This document shows, in pieces, positions 1 through 14,152 of a stretch of 64,000 nucleotides of DNA. Where the stretch lies: positions 93,472,851-93,536,850 of the forward strand of contig NC_031770.1 of the NCBI RefSeq assembly GCF_001522545.3, in the 5' to 3' direction. Below the pieces are notes generated by a model. It did not search any database. It was given only the letters and a program-made list of their open reading frames with translations, and had not been told where the DNA came from. The DNA is from Parus major. Its lineage: Eukaryota > Chordata > Aves > Passeriformes > Paridae. Position 1 is the first letter of the stretch. Every line of letters begins with the position of its first letter. The position numbers and the translations under genes are program-made.

Positions 1-3000
1 TAGTAAGAGAAGTGTTTTGGGTAAGATCTGATGTTTCCTGCACAAGGTGGATAGACCCCAACTGCAAGGCTCCATAGAAATAGCAATCCAGCTCTGTGCA
101 GGTTTAGCTAACAGCATTGAGGGTTCACAGAGCAGCATGTTTCCTGCTGCTGTACTTGGTCTTGATGAAGACTGCTGGCACAGCTTTTCTGAGAGACTCT
201 GGTGCCTTCTAGCACCAGGGCAAATGAAGACTGAAATTACTAGATGTCCTTAGAGAGTACCAGGACCTGCAGGTGCTTTGCTTTGCCCCTTTAACATTTC
301 CTCATGTGCTCTTCCCAAGAAAAGTGTCCCAGGAGCTGCAAAGCACCAAACCCTGCCTTGCCCAGGCAGGTGCTCTTCTGGCCATGCCCTGGTGCATTGC
401 TGAACATCCCAGTAGTCTCTGGGTGATAACTGCTCTCCCCAAGCTCTACCAGCACATGAACCCAGTTCAGGGCATACTTACTTTTGAAGAGGGATGAGTC
501 AACTCAGCATGTGGATTTTGACATCTCGCGTGGGTTCATTAAAGGGTGTGCAGGGAATATTAGTCAGAGGTGGCTCTAATCTTAGCAAGTGACTGGTCTC
601 CTCTCCATGGAGACAGGTCTCATAGAGCCAAGCAGCAGAAATGCTGTCTTCTGATTTTCTGCCACATGCTCTTGAAAGGGCTGCTGCTGCTATCAGCCAG
701 TCTGCTTGATGTGACTGAGCTGTCCCAGCTTCTAGCAGAGACGTTTTCCTGCAGACAAAACCCACTATTCACAGGCAGCAGAGCTGCTAGCTTGGATCAA
801 GTGGCTTCTGACCACAAGAAAAAGGCTGACCGAAGAGCAGTCATTATTCAGAAAATGATTCTGTCCTCCCAGTCTGCAATTTCTATATCCCTTTTCTCAT
901 TCTCTGCTAAATTTCATTTCAATTCTCTCCAGTCACACTACAGGCTTCCCAGTCACATTGTGCTTTGTACTTCAGGGGGTTAATAAAAACACAAGTTTCC
1001 TTTGCAAAATGAAATAAAAAAGGGACTTCCCAATCAGGATCCCAAGCCTACACCATTGCTACGGTCATTAACACACACACATTGGTGCACACAGGAACAT
1101 TTCCTCATGCCTTACTTATGAGTGTCCAACAAGATCTGTGGCAGCATGGGAACAGCCCAGTCCCCAGCGCTCCTCTGGGCTCGCTGTGTTTGGCACCTGG
1201 GCTGCTGCAGGGTCGGTGGAGAGAGAGGAGCTTCTTCAGGGCAGCATCTCCAGGCAGAGTCCATGGCCAGCACAAAGGCAGCAGAGAGGCTGGGCCAGTG
1301 GTGCTGCCACTCTGCTTCTAGGGAGAGCCTGGGGCTGCTGCTACAGCAAGGGCTGGATGCTGATGGCCTCTTGGAGAAGGGATGTGCCTGCAGGGTTGGG
1401 GGTCTCTCTTGCTCAAACATAGATGCTGAGAGAGGTGGTGGGGTTTGCAACATACACAGGCACTGAGAAATGTGTCTCCTCTGCCCAGGACAGGGCTCTA
1501 ACTCAGAGGAGATAATGCTGAGAGTTGGAGCCAGGTAGGACAGAAGATCGGGGAGGAGTAGCCTCCATCTGTATGATGAAGGTTTTGGTTATCAGCAAAG
1601 ATAAAGCAAGAATGTGAAATTCTGGTGTTGGCAACAAGCAGTATTGAAAACCATACATTCTGGTTTGAGTTCTTGTACTGGAACAGTGGACCCAGGTTTA
1701 CAGGATTTTTTCTTTCAAGCTAATCTTTTCCCTTCTTGTCCCAAAATAGAGTGTTATGTATCTTTCACAGTTCTGACGTGAACTATCATGGCATTTCCCA
1801 CCATATTTCTATTATTTCTTTTCCTCCAAAATGTAAGAAACACATTACTCATAAAATATTTCCTGCCTCCCCCTTTCAGTTTTCAGTGATATAATTAAAG
1901 GCCTGTCACAACTTGTGTGCTTTAGTTCTCATAATTTCTGCCCTGTTTTCAACAGCCACTTCTATCAGAGAATAAAACCTCCAGATTCAGCTTGTAAGCC
2001 AAAGAAAACAACTGCAATTCACATAAATCCCTTAATAATTTCAGCAAAATGCTGAAGGAGGCATTTTTAATTAAAGATTTCTTATTCTCTTACTTAAGTT
2101 CTTATTTTCATTTCTTCATCACGTTCTGTTATGAAGTGGGAAGATTTTTTTTCTACTGATTCCATGAAACCATGCTGGGGGAAAAATCATTTCCACAACT
2201 GGCAAGTTTTTTATTGGAATAACTTTGTCATATTGTTATCTCTGAAATTCATGAAATAAGTATTTATGTGTATCCTCTTTCCAGGCAACCTTCAAATCAA
2301 CATTTTCTCCATTAGATTATTGCAACATTTAGATTAAGTGCTCTGGCAGAAGAAATTAATTATATCCCAAGTCTGTGGGTTAGTGTTTGGCAAACTTTAA
2401 TACATAACAAATCAATGGGATTTTATCAGGATTCTGTGCCTTGCATCCTGTGAGCTAATATGCAGAGGGTGGAGGATGGAAAGAAACAAAACTTTTGTCA
2501 TAGCAGAAACTCTTGTGAATCTGATACCTTAAGAACTACTGCTCTTGCTCTGTTTATTATGTGTGTGGTTGTTCTTCCCACCAAACCTCTGGGGCTCAGC
2601 CAGGAGGAGCTTCCTGATTCTTCTTTCACAGGATTTGAAAACGGAACTGAAGTTCATACAATAACAAATTCAGTAAATAATCATTTTAAATCATACAGGT
2701 TATGGAAAGTCTTCCTGGCTGCCACGTAGATATGGCCAGACAACATGCAGCTCACTTCTAGAGAAGCACACCCAGATGTCTCCTGTCCAATAGCTCTTTG
2801 TCTTCAATGACATTATTACTTTACCTCTTCTTGATGAAGTAAATGCATTTGTTAATCTAAGCTGGAGCACCTGCATATTCCTTCTTTGTGAATTTTGCAC
2901 AATAATTCTTTCTTATGCCCTAGATTAACCACTTTTGCCCATAGAAAGTGGTGTCATGTTAAAAGATAACTTGGTCCCTCATTTTCTGAGCATTTTCTGA

Positions 3001-6000
3001 TAATAATGTTTACTGTTGAAAGTGCTGAAAGCTCAGTCTTTGGAAAATTGACAGTTATACAAGGCTTAAGAAGTCAAACTTTAAAAAAAAGACAATTCTT
3101 ATCTCTATTATTAATTTGTATGCACATGAAAAATAACAGCCAATAACCACTGGCATTGATAAAGTGCATGCATAATTAACAGAAATGGTTCAATACATTA
3201 TTGCAGCAGATTAATGAATGTCCAAGCATAAGATGAAATAGGAAATGTAAAGACGACTTCTATATATTATAGTTTTGTCCTCTGGTTTCTCTCCTTTTAT
3301 TAAAACTTGAGTTTAGTAGACTATTTCCAAAACTCTTCTTAAAATGTTGCTGTGAATTGATATATCCTGTTGCTTAATACTGAATTTCAGTACTTGCAAC
3401 CTAGCCACACAGAAATCTCCCCTGAGTCAGCAGGATGGCAAGTGCAGAGTTTCTGCAGAGAAAGGCATCACCTCCCCTGTCACACTGTCTCAGACCTGGA
3501 GCACAGGCATGGCCTCAAGCCAAAGGGAGGAATGTTTGAGGCAGACTTAAATATGGGGAAGAAATGGGAGAAAACATAGAAAGAAGATGTTAGAGAGGAC
3601 TTTAATCTTCTTGGTTATTATTTGAAGTGACATAAAAATTTGATCCGATGTGGAAAGTTCTTTTGAGAGCAAAACTGGGATATTTGTGGTATAAATAAGG
3701 AAGTTACTGAAAAAGAAAATGTAGCAGACAGCTGTGGTGTAAATGCCACCTGAAAAAAAGTAGAGCACTCAGCAAGAATACATGGATGTATGCTGGTGAA
3801 GTTTGTATCCATATTGATGACAAGAACACTGTGTAGAAATTATTGCAGAAAACTTGTTCAAGATGTAAAGCAGATTTTACTCCATTAGGCCAGATTTCTA
3901 TGTCTGTCTCCTTCCATATTTTAATTTATGTTTTTACTTGCAACTGTACCCTGTCATATCATTATCTGATACCAGATTATGCTCACTTATTTAAATTTAC
4001 ATTATTTCTAATGAAGGTTATAAATCTCTAGTCATTGTCAATATCATAGTGGCAAATGTACATGTGTGTTCATACAGAATATTTGAATTTAAATTTAATT
4101 TAAAAAATTCCATGGCTTTATTTCTTATTTTGCCAACTGGGAAATTAAACCAGTTAGTCTATGAGAAATAATATATTATTCTTCCTTTGCTTTTTTTTTC
4201 ACTCTTACATTTTTTTCAGACTAAAATAAGTAAACTACTCTGTTCAACAGCACAGCCTCTAGATACTTCAAAAAGAATGCAAAAAAATAAACGTTTAGGT
4301 TGTGGACAGTCTTCTCTGACTAAAATAATTAATGGCTGCCTCACTCTAGGGGTAGTAATTATTGATCAAACTCTTTTTTCATTCTTTTTTTGAAGTGTTG
4401 AAGTACTGTAACCAGCTGCATTTGTAGAGGGCTGAGTGAGCTTGGCTTATTCACTTAGGCTCAGACACTGCAAAGTTAATGAGGCTGCTGAACTTCACAG
4501 GAAGTGAATATAGACACTGAAAGATTTGTGTTTCTTCCATTTTATTAAGATACATTTTATAAGTTTAATAACTGGTACCGATAGCAAGGTGATTAGAGCA
4601 AGGAGTCAGAGGAGAAGCCACATTCTGTGGCTTGTCATGGATTAATGAGTCTTCCATGGCAGAACTGTACTGCTCTCTTGGTCACTGAGGATGCAATCTG
4701 CTAGTGTTGAGAAATTCTTTCAGTTTTCATGAAATGTAATCCTAGTCATCCTTTGTTAAGTCCTTTATCTTGGGATCAGTCACTGGACAGATCAGAAATC
4801 CGACTTTGAAAAGGAAACAGAAAATTCCCTTCTGTACCTGCCATTAATCAAATACTGCATCCAAACCAGACTGCCTTTAACATTTAAGCATTAGATATCA
4901 TATTCTTATAGAACATCTTTGGTTATAAGATATAAGTCTTTGGCCCTGCATTATAGAGTTTCTTAAAGTCTTTTTCTTGGCAATGTAAATTTCCTAATAT
5001 TTCTTCTTATCTGTCTCCTTCTGCAGCAGTCAGGGGACAGTTTTACTTTATTATATTATACTTTGAAGGGAAATTACAAAACTCCCCCAGTGATACTCAT
5101 TTGTCCTGGTGTTTAATTTTTCTGGGTTTTCTCAAATTTTAGCATCCTGGCTGCGACAACAAGGATGACTAGGAAATCCATCTGTTCAGGATATAAATAC
5201 AACACCAATAGGAATTTGCAGAGTGTTTAAATTTATAAAGAAGACTAAATACTCTCAACCTAACAGTTGTCATCTGCATTTTATCTCATGGTGCTAAAAT
5301 TAAGGACTTCCTTGCCATTATCATCATCATCATTATATTTAATTGTAATAGAAAAGTCATGCAATAAGCACTTTCTTGGACACTGTTTTGAAGAATTTAC
5401 AGGATGGTGCAGGCTTTCTGCTCATTCATATGAAGCATTTCTCACACTTCCTCTGAAAAATACCATCACTGTTCTTCAGGCCTAATAGATGTTTCTGATA
5501 CTGCTGCTCCTCTTCAATTTTTTAAGTCCACTTTCTTCCATTGGAACAAAGCCTGCGAGAAACTGATGGAAAAAGCTGAAGTCTAGATTTGTCTTGCACT
5601 CTAGCTGTGCAGAAAGTGCAGATAAGAGTGTGTCTGCTACTATCATGTCAGTGGCTTTCTTACAAAATGTATTGGCAACATTTTTTTTCCCTTCTGATAC
5701 TGAGAAAGAGAAGAGTCTCGCATCATTTTTCTGCTTTAAACTCTAACTTTGTCCTTCTGGCTTGTGCCTCATGCTTCTCAGGGTGGTGATTCACTACTAG
5801 GGGCAATGCACCCTGGCTGACGTAGCTTGTAACTCCCATGTGGCTGCTTGAGGTGCCTGTGGATCATCTCACCACTGCTGCAGGGGATCTCCTGACTCCT
5901 CACATGGCACATTGGAAGATGCAATGCACACTTCCACCACGCTGAGGGGGCTTGTCCTGCTGATATATCTCATAGTAAGTTGTGGGACAGGGTAGCACAC

Positions 6001-6014
6001 AGGAATAAACCTGG
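1..6014. other. Intergenic, no supported gene
   Basis: AT-rich non-coding sequence. The longest open frame is 137 codons at 570-983 (+); it resembles no family I know and has no splice or codon signature, so I treat it as chance. A somewhat GC-richer patch lies at about 1130-1430, open in several overlapping frames on both strands, which points to composition rather than coding. Short AC-rich and ATC-rich runs occur near 1070 and 5320. No repeat family was recognised. Confidence 0.6.
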
Positions 6015-6235
6015 AGGTGACCTCGAGTATTCATGAAGTTCAACTGGCTACCCCTAGATAGGATCACTTATAACTGCATTTTTCTCTTTCTCAATGATTT
6101 GTGGGGATGTGTGGATTTGACAATATCCTTTGGCAAACCCTCTAGAGCTTCATTATTCCTGCCATTAAAAGATTTCCCCTAATACCAAACCTGGGTTTTT
6201 ATCTGCCATTTAAGTTCTTCATAGTGGGGTGCCTT
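6015..6235 (-). mobile_element. CR1 LINE 3'-end fragment, old and diverged
   Basis: Read on the minus strand this resembles the 3' untranslated region of an old CR1 retrotransposon. The plus-strand order matches it: a 'gaagttcaactggctacccc' stretch near 6038, then a region like the CR1 'accctctaggta...cattcc' block near 6137, then 'aaaagatttcccctaata' near 6167. Many substitutions and small gaps suggest an old copy. The terminal CR1 octamer repeat is not recognisable, and the family assignment is from remembered consensus. Confidence 0.5.
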
Positions 6236-6401
6236 GCTCACTAGAAGTCCCCCCAAAAATGTCAGCTATTTCCCCTGAGAAACGGTTCATGAGACTTCAA
6301 TGCACGCTGCAAGCCTGCCTTTGCATTCTGCATTTCTAAAGCATTTTGAAGTATGTATAAAGTCTAGAGAATTTGTACTTCTGCAGTTAGTGTCTAAAAG
6401 C

Positions 6402-6780
6402 TGTCTGTTCAGACTGGAGAACAGGAGACTGAGGGGAGACCTCATTGCAGTGACAGCCTCCTCATGAGGGGAAGGGGAGGGGCAGGCACTGATCTCTTCT
6501 CTGTGGTGACAGTGACAGGGCCTGAGGGAATGGCCTGAAGTTGTGCCAGGGGAGGTTTAGGTTGGATATCAGGAAAATGTTCCACACCCAGAGGGTGGTT
6601 GTGCACTGGAGCAGGGTCCCCAGGGAAGTGGTCACAGCACCAAGCCTGACAGAGCTCAAGGAGTGTTTGAGCAATGTTCTCAGGCACATGGTGTGACTCT
6701 TGGGGATGCTGCTGTGCAGGGCAGGGAGTTGGACTCTATGGTCCTTGTGGGTCTCTTCCAACCCAGCTGATTCTGTGATC
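6402..6780 (+). mobile_element. CR1 LINE 3'-end fragment
   Basis: A 5'-truncated CR1 copy of about 380 bp on the plus strand. It carries the conserved 3' UTR blocks in order: 'ctgaggggagacctcattgc', 'aggttggatatcaggaaaatg', 'agggagttggactctatggt', 'cttccaaccca', and the terminal 'gattctgtgatc'. 5' truncation is usual for CR1. Open frames on the opposite strand in this interval are shadows of the element. It lies about 170 bp from an older CR1 scrap in the opposite orientation. Confidence 0.9.
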
Positions 6781-9027
6781 TTTTAATTATAAAATTGGCA
6801 ACATCTGAATACAAGATCTTATGTTGTTACCAGTGCTTGAAATAAGGTTGTGCATCACTATCCCTCAGTTCACTGAGATGAATCAGACATTCCAGCATCT
6901 CCTTGTACTATCAGGGTGGCTAGTACCAGGAATCATTTAATGACTGAAAAAAGGGAAACAAGGAGGATTAATATCACAGCAAGGGAATTAGGAAAGGTGC
7001 CTACACACTACATACCATCCCTTAAAAACATTGACCGGGGACCAAAATCAAAACCATGAAATATTCTTTTTTAGAGGTGTAAAATAAGAATAACCTGAAT
7101 TTACTTGAGTTGTCAAACTGCCTGTCAAAAGTTCCCTATAAATTCTTTTCCAGAAAAGGAATTGGACTAGCAGATTGATCAACAGGACAATAGTGCAGGG
7201 TTACCTCTGTGCAGACACCAGGACTGGCTGACTGATAGCTGAGTGATAACTGAGTGATAACTGAGCGATAACAATGTCAGCTTCTAGACAGCATGTCGGT
7301 TAACACAGTTAATTTTCTTTTGGATCTGGGAGCATAACTATGACTACAAGGATAAAATATGTATGTATAACACTTAATATTTTAAAAGTGGATTTTGTTT
7401 TGGTTCTTATCTCATATCCAACACTGTTCTGAAGCTGAGTGAGTATAAAATATTTTAAGATAAAATGCCAGATTTTGTCATTGGTTAAATATGGCTTATA
7501 GTTGTTTCAACAGTAGATAATGCACATAGCTGACCTAAAAAACATGTTTGCATGGTACACAGAATTTTTCCCCTATTTAACAAGAGAATATTGCTGCCTA
7601 GATTGCAAAAACTGAGCAAAACTCTACCGATAGGCATCATGCTGTGAGCTTTTATTGTCTGACTGTGTCTAATGGCTGAACTGCCAAAAGTGGCAGCAGG
7701 ATGAGAATAAATTATGAACAAATGAAGAACACTCTCATTCTTGTGCAATAATTCAGGTTTCCTTTATCTATAAATAATGATTCTAGGGTTTGAAAATGAG
7801 AGGGACAAACATTATACGAACAAATGGTAGGAAGATTCTACATCCTTCCTAGAATGATCTTCTCTGACAAATCAAAACACCAGATGCCTAATATAAACAG
7901 GATGGAAACCCTGCAAATTAAGTATCCATATAAGATATTGATGCTTACATAAGATGCTTTATATTCCCAACCCGGTGTACATGACTTCTTTGTAAAAGTA
8001 GTGTTTTGTATTCATGAGTATGATGAACCTATGGCTCACAGTCAGTGTTCTCTTTATAGTCAAGAGAAAGAGAGTGTTTTTTGCACAACAGATTGCCCAA
8101 CCTAGCAGCTTATTCACATAAGCAATATCATTTAAATCAATAGGTTTCCCCACAATAATTCTCTCCATGTAAAACATGGCATGCTTCTTTAAAAGCACAT
8201 ATACCAACATCACTAATGCTAATTCTTCCTTGCATGGATTTATGCCAGTATAGTTGTTTCCATGAGGAAATCACACTCAAATCAGGGAACTATCCTCATA
8301 CAAATAGGAAAATAAAATGCATATTTGCACCTTTACTGTATTTGATGAAGTAAAAGAAGTTAAAGTAGGATATGCTTCAAGCGGAATATGATGGGGAAAG
8401 AAAGAGAAAGAGAAAAAAATATCAAAGAAAAGAGGGGAATAACAGACAAGATGATAGAAAAGATAGGCAGACCTTCAGGATGTTAATCTCTTTAAGTTTT
8501 GAAATGTTCTGCCAACTTAAAATTATTATTTGGCAGAATATATCAAATGAGACTTACTTTGACCATGACCTCAGGTACCTGTCTTCCTCTAGCTCCTGTG
8601 GTCTCCTTTTTTGTTTTTTTTTTAAATCTTTTCTCTTGTTCTTCCTATCCTTGTTTAACCTTTTAAATCTAAACTAGCCCAGTTTTTCATCCAGTTTTAC
8701 CTACAGGAAGATTCTGCTTTATGAAGTCCCATTATTTCATAGGGCAAAGAACACGTGTTTTTCATGGGCAAGAAGTTCCCTACTGGACTGAATGCTGTTG
8801 AATTATTTAGGCAGAATAACCAAGGTATGCTACAATATGAATTATTCTTTACATGCTTACATCAGTTTGTTGCCTTGGCCCACTGGCTACACCATCTGAA
8901 TAGAAGTCAGTCCATTTAAGCCTTTTAACCTACATATGTATGATTAGGACCTTTGGAAAGAACCTGAATGTGGATTAGGAGATAAAATATACAGACAGCA
9001 TTAATATTTCTGCATACAAATAATTAT
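6781..9027. other. Intergenic, no supported gene
   Basis: AT-rich sequence with no recognisable gene. It contains a short 11-bp tandem repeat near 7232 (listed separately). The longest open frame (8372-8677, +) runs through a purine-rich lysine/arginine stretch and then a T-rich tract, which is a low-complexity artefact. Confidence 0.6.
7232..7275 (+). repeat. 11-bp tandem repeat, about 4 copies
   Basis: The unit TGATAACTGAG is repeated head to tail. The two central copies are perfect and are flanked by diverged copies (one with 'tgatagctgag', one beginning 'cgataac'). It is too short to be called a minisatellite array. A slippage-type expansion is the simplest explanation. Confidence 0.75.
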
Positions 9028-9122
9028 TAAAAAAAACCCAACAAATTAACAACAACAACAACAGCAACAAACCCCCCAAAAAACCCAAAACAAAACAAAA
9101 CAAAAAACCCATAACAACAATG
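9028..9122 (+). repeat. CAA/A-rich low-complexity tract
   Basis: A run of A-rich sequence with (CAA)n and (CAAAA)n units and C-clusters, about 95 bp long. It could be the decayed poly(A) tail of an insertion, but no recognisable body adjoins it. Confidence 0.8.
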
Positions 9123-12100
9123 AATGTTTCATAAAGGAAAGATTGTTAGGAACAAATAGGAAGATTGATAGATTTCCTAGTACAAAGTTGTTATAGATAT
9201 TAGAAGATACTTTTAACTACAGGTCAGTGCATGGATCTTGAATTTTGCCATTTGTTTCTTTTACTTAATGTACTAATATAGCTTGACTATATAGTTTATA
9301 TACAATTTCCACAATATGCTAGATGTACTAAGCATGTTATTACTTATATCACGTATGATGACAAGAATCCAAGTTCAGATCCTGTATGGCAGGCTCTAGA
9401 AATAAGAAGAATGTCAAATTTGTACACTGGTTGAAATATAAAATTCTTGTCTTTTCCTGCTTCTGAAAAGAGGCCAGGAAATAAAAATTTCCTAGACCCT
9501 CTCATCATGGAAACTAATTGAATCACTCTGTTTGAAATGTTTAATTCTGCAAGAATTAAGGTTTTTTGCAAAATAAAAACTGCCTAAATAAATTGTATGA
9601 AAGAGCTATTTGATATGTACCACTAAGGGATGCATGCAACATTTACTTTTGCGTTACTAGAAAATATAGGTAGCCTAAGTAAAAGTGATTGAAAACACAG
9701 TTTGTATAGGGGCTTGAAGGAGGCAAAAAAAAAAAACAATATTAAAAAGACCAAATTAATACAGAACTGATATGGATTGCTTACACTTATTATATACCCA
9801 AAAAGTGAGGTTTGGGAGAGACCTGCAATACAGATTCTGTGTGAGTCCCCTGATTTCCAGTGACTACAGGATCTAAAGATTTGTCAAATCAGCATTTTTG
9901 TTTCACAGACGGTACTCATGGAATATTTCACTTCCTGCCTAGCAAAACAAAAAAAAGGAAAACTAAACTACTGTGATCTCTGCTTTGATGTTTGCAAAAA
10001 ACTGGAGTGGTCAAGAACATCTGAAAGGAGAGTAACAAAATCACACATACTCAAGTGAAGTCTTGCCAAGCTGCATTTACTATGCAAGATAAATTTGATT
10101 TGCAAAAATATGGAATATAGATTTCTAGATTAATGAATTAAAAGAACAGACCTTGCTGTCTGTCTTTTGCTCATTTTCTGTCTCATGAGAAGAATAAATT
10201 AGATTTTCTCTCCTCACTGTAATAATTAAAATTTTGAAAAGCATGCAAGTACAGTACTGAATAGTTACTTATCCATTTGCAATTTTGCTAAACTTTCCTT
10301 GTCACAAAGTGAACACCAGTGGCTGCATCAAGTCATTTAGAAGAAATGAATGCCCTACTCTAACCATAATTTTTGCTTTCATTCCCTCTGATTTTGAGTG
10401 GGTACAAACTAGAATGACTTTTTTCCCCATTTCTTGCCTCATTGCAAATTTTTTTCTCACTGACTTTGGGTCCTGAATCGATTTTGCACCTATCAGTGAA
10501 TATTCAGAGTGTTGTCTGTGAATTCCATGGGAGGGAGGACATCTCACACAAAGGAAGAACCTGGTGAGAGGTCTTTAGCCAAGGCACAGTAAAGCCTGTG
10601 AGAGCCCTTCTTAAGATTTCTATGCACACATGGGTGAGGCTAGAACATCCACTGCTCATCTCAGACAATGACTCTACTTTGGGGGGACACAGCAGTGGCA
10701 ACCATCATCCTCCAGAAAACAGCTACATACTAAGGCATATTTGATTATGTGAGAAAGAAGCAGGGCAACGAGTAAGGAAAGACAAAACGGTGTATATTGC
10801 ATGATATTTAAAAAAAAGAGAGAGGGCTTGGTACCAAGGAGAAAGACTCTTCATTGCATTATTTGATTCCAGATAAGGGACTCCAAAGCAGATCTAGTTT
10901 TGAGGAAGGCAGAGGAGCAGTTCCTCCTCTCCAGTCTCAGGGAGGTTTGTCTTACTGAATGGGCTGCTGCAAAGAGGAGCACAAGTCTACAAGGTTCTGT
11001 GCTAAATCAGTGTCATGAAGGAAACATGAGTCCTTGCATTTTTGTCACTGATGTTGTGAATAAATGGAATTGCATACAAAGAAAACCCCGTGACTTCTTT
11101 GTCAAATCTTTAATCAATGTCTTTATCAATTGTTTCTGGTAGAAACAATGTATTGGACTGCACAGCCTGGCTGATAGCCCAGTCTCTATATATAGATTCA
11201 GTGTAAGGCTATAAAATATTTCTCCTCTATGATGATCCCTCTGCAAAATGCCTACTTCTGTCAGTTTAGATTAGCCTTTGAAACTTCAGAGCCAGCAGCT
11301 AACAGGCTTAACAGCACAGCCTAGTAAATCATCTGTCTTGCAAAGGCACTTATGTGGAAGAGCTGAGCATCTCTGAAAATCAGGCCATTTCATTTTACTG
11401 GCTATATATGGGTTCAGCAACTTAAATTAGGCATACAGAAATGTTAGCAGTGGAATTTTCTAAAGACTGATTGCTATTCCGTTATTAGAGCATGTTCTAA
11501 GTGTTTGATTCATGCCATTAAAGATATGGCAGCAGTACTTCACTTGCCAAATGGATGACCTTTTTGAAATGGCTCCAGCATGGAATGGGACTGAAAATGC
11601 AGTATCACCAGATGAGGGTGGGTACTCAGAAGTGCAAGGGTTCAGCTACCACAATGGGCAATTTTCATCTAAGAAGATGAACTCTAGATTTGATAAGTTT
11701 GTGTGGCCACCCCAAAGCCCTGAAGAAGCTGTCTTGGACAGGTTGGTGGGCAACGAGAGTGCATGGCTGACAGCAGGAGTCCAACAACACTAAGCATGTT
11801 CTAAGCCAGTCACTGGCAACCTTAAATTGTAGAGCACATACCTTTCCAGATCCAGGATAATGTTCTCAAGGGAGTTGGGATCCTTTGCCTTTCAGAAGTT
11901 CTCTCTAGCTACTGCTTGTGGAGCAGTAGTACTGCTTTTCTGATCTTTTGGATCTTGCAGCCTGGTGCCAGCTCAGCTGTCTGGCAAGTGAAATCTGTTT
12001 GTGGAATGGGCTGCTGCCCATGGCGCTGCCACCAGGCCACTTGTCCAGAGATGACTATGTAAGTCATCCCCAAAGTCTGGATTGTTGCTCTGTCTGGTGT

Positions 12101-14152
12101 TGGCCAGTGACATGATCTGCAGCATCCACAGATATTTGGTCTCCTTCCCCCAAGAGTTCTCAAGATCTCTGAAACTACCTGCTCCCAAAGGAATAGTCAG
12201 GTCCAGCTTGGATCACAATGTATGTCATGGACTGTTCCTGAAAAATCAATACAAGCAAGAGGGTAAGTCATGCACAGATTGCAAGGTGTGTTCTGCCAGT
12301 TAGCCTCAGGACCCATGATCCCTGGACTATTTTACTCAGTGGTGTAGACACGGCTAGAGATTGCAAAGATCTGACCTTTTTCTTCAGAGTCTGAGAAGTA
12401 AGATCATCCTTAGGGTACCTCAGATTTGGTACTTGAATGACAGAACTGCCCAGGAAATCTCATAGCCTGAGATTTTAGATATTTCTGTCAACATAAATGA
12501 TTAGGCTATGTACAGATTATGCCAAACCTAGTTGATGCCCTTTCTTCCAAAGACTATGCATGAAGTCTGCACCCTTTTAAAGAGCAGCAGGCCGTGCTTA
12601 GTGAACCACAGGTAAGGCAAATTCCAGGTAAAGCAACGTACCCTTCCTGAGCCATCCTTGCAATCAGAGTCAGCCTGCAGTTTTGCCATAAATTGCATAG
12701 CAACAAAAGTGATGAGGAATTGTTTAATAATTTGGGAAAATAAATGGCTCTTAGGCTGACTGGATTACCTTTAACAACCTTTGAAGTTTAGCAGAGAGAT
12801 TTTTGCCATGCTTTGGGAATTCCCAATGAGTGACAAACACAGATAATGAACAGCTTTCAAAGAGCTTAAACTGAGGTAAAACCTATTCATGAATCCCATT
12901 GATAACCAAGAACAACAGCACAAAAATGAGATTGAGAAGGCAAAAATCTATAGCTTGCCTTTACACTGTGTTCAAATTAAGGAGCTGACTCTTATATTTG
13001 ATCTTTTAAGTAAAAAGTAATCATTACATTAACACTTTACTTTGCCTCTCCTCATCTCAGTCCTGTCAGTACAATTCAAATAGTGCTGAATCTTGATGCT
13101 GCTTCTATGTACATCAGCCCAACTGGACTCCACCTACATTTCCACATTGTGCTGTTGCTGTGTCCTGTCTTTGAACTGAAATGTTTGCAATTTGTCCTGC
13201 TGCAACTTCTCCCCTTGACCATAAATGCACAGTCTGTCAGATATTCTTCCATTCTCTTTGGCTACTGTAGAGTGAAACACATTTTGGCTCTTCTCCTCAG
13301 CAAGTAAAGTTAACAGTTAATGGGAGCTTGACACCACACTGATCCCTGAGCTGCATCCTGATTTCATTGAAAACCCAGGATGGCACCAGTTTTCAAAGCT
13401 TTGCAAAGCTGTGCCTTACATGCTGGCAATACCTGCTTGCAGCAACAGACTGTAAAAGGGCTCTACCTAAAGGGAAACAAAGCTCATGGGCAGACTGTGT
13501 CTAATCTGTCTTCTTTATAGAAGGAGTTATGACTGCTTTGTTGCTGTTCCTTTGTTGTTGTTGCCTTTTAAATTTATTTTTTTTCTTTTTTTTTGGAAAT
13601 AGAGAGCTGAACTACTGTTGTACTGATTATATTTTTCTGTTTGGTAAGCAGTCTAAAATTCCTTCATTTCCTGCAGCCTAATGTAACAGTAATTGTGCAG
13701 ATTATTTAACAGAGATGACTAGAGTTTTGAGGTAAGTTGTATGGTGGAGAATTGTTTGTCAGGGAAATTTAACTTTAAATTCAACAGTATATGAACAGAC
13801 TGCATGAAATTTGTGCTCACAGTACTACCGCTTTCCTGTTTCAAAGATAAAAAGCCAGATTGGATGACTACTGAAAAAATGAACTGATGTTCCTTCCTCA
13901 CCACTGAGCACACTGAGTGTGACACTGATTTATATGACCTGGAAAGGATGTTTTTATAAAATATTTTGGATCTAGAAAAGCAGAATAATTATAAGACTGG
14001 TTATTTAAATTTCAGCACTGAAGCACAATCCAATATTTGTAAACTGTTTGATCACTCTTCAGTCTCTTGCTAACAGGAAGACTGTTGCCTTGAGCAATTT
14101 TAGCAAGAGCAGGATAGCTGCCTTAAAATAGCTGCAAGCCTGGATATGTCCC
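9123..14152. other. Intergenic, no supported gene
   Basis: Mostly AT-rich non-coding sequence. Open frames reach about 90 codons, for example 11512-11793 (+). That frame gives a hydrophilic, protein-like translation but has no recognised family, no convincing splice sites and no neighbouring exon. No repeat family was recognised apart from T-rich tracts near 13570. Confidence 0.55.

Noticed and set aside
2460..2729. 89-codon frame with a hydrophobic stretch resembling a signal peptide
   Set aside because: The hydrophobic run is internal, not N-terminal. No family was recognised and no exon signals were seen.
11909..12188. Minus-strand frames with a Trp/Gln-rich, protein-like look
   Set aside because: No recognised family, two overlapping phases look equally plausible, and there is no splice context.
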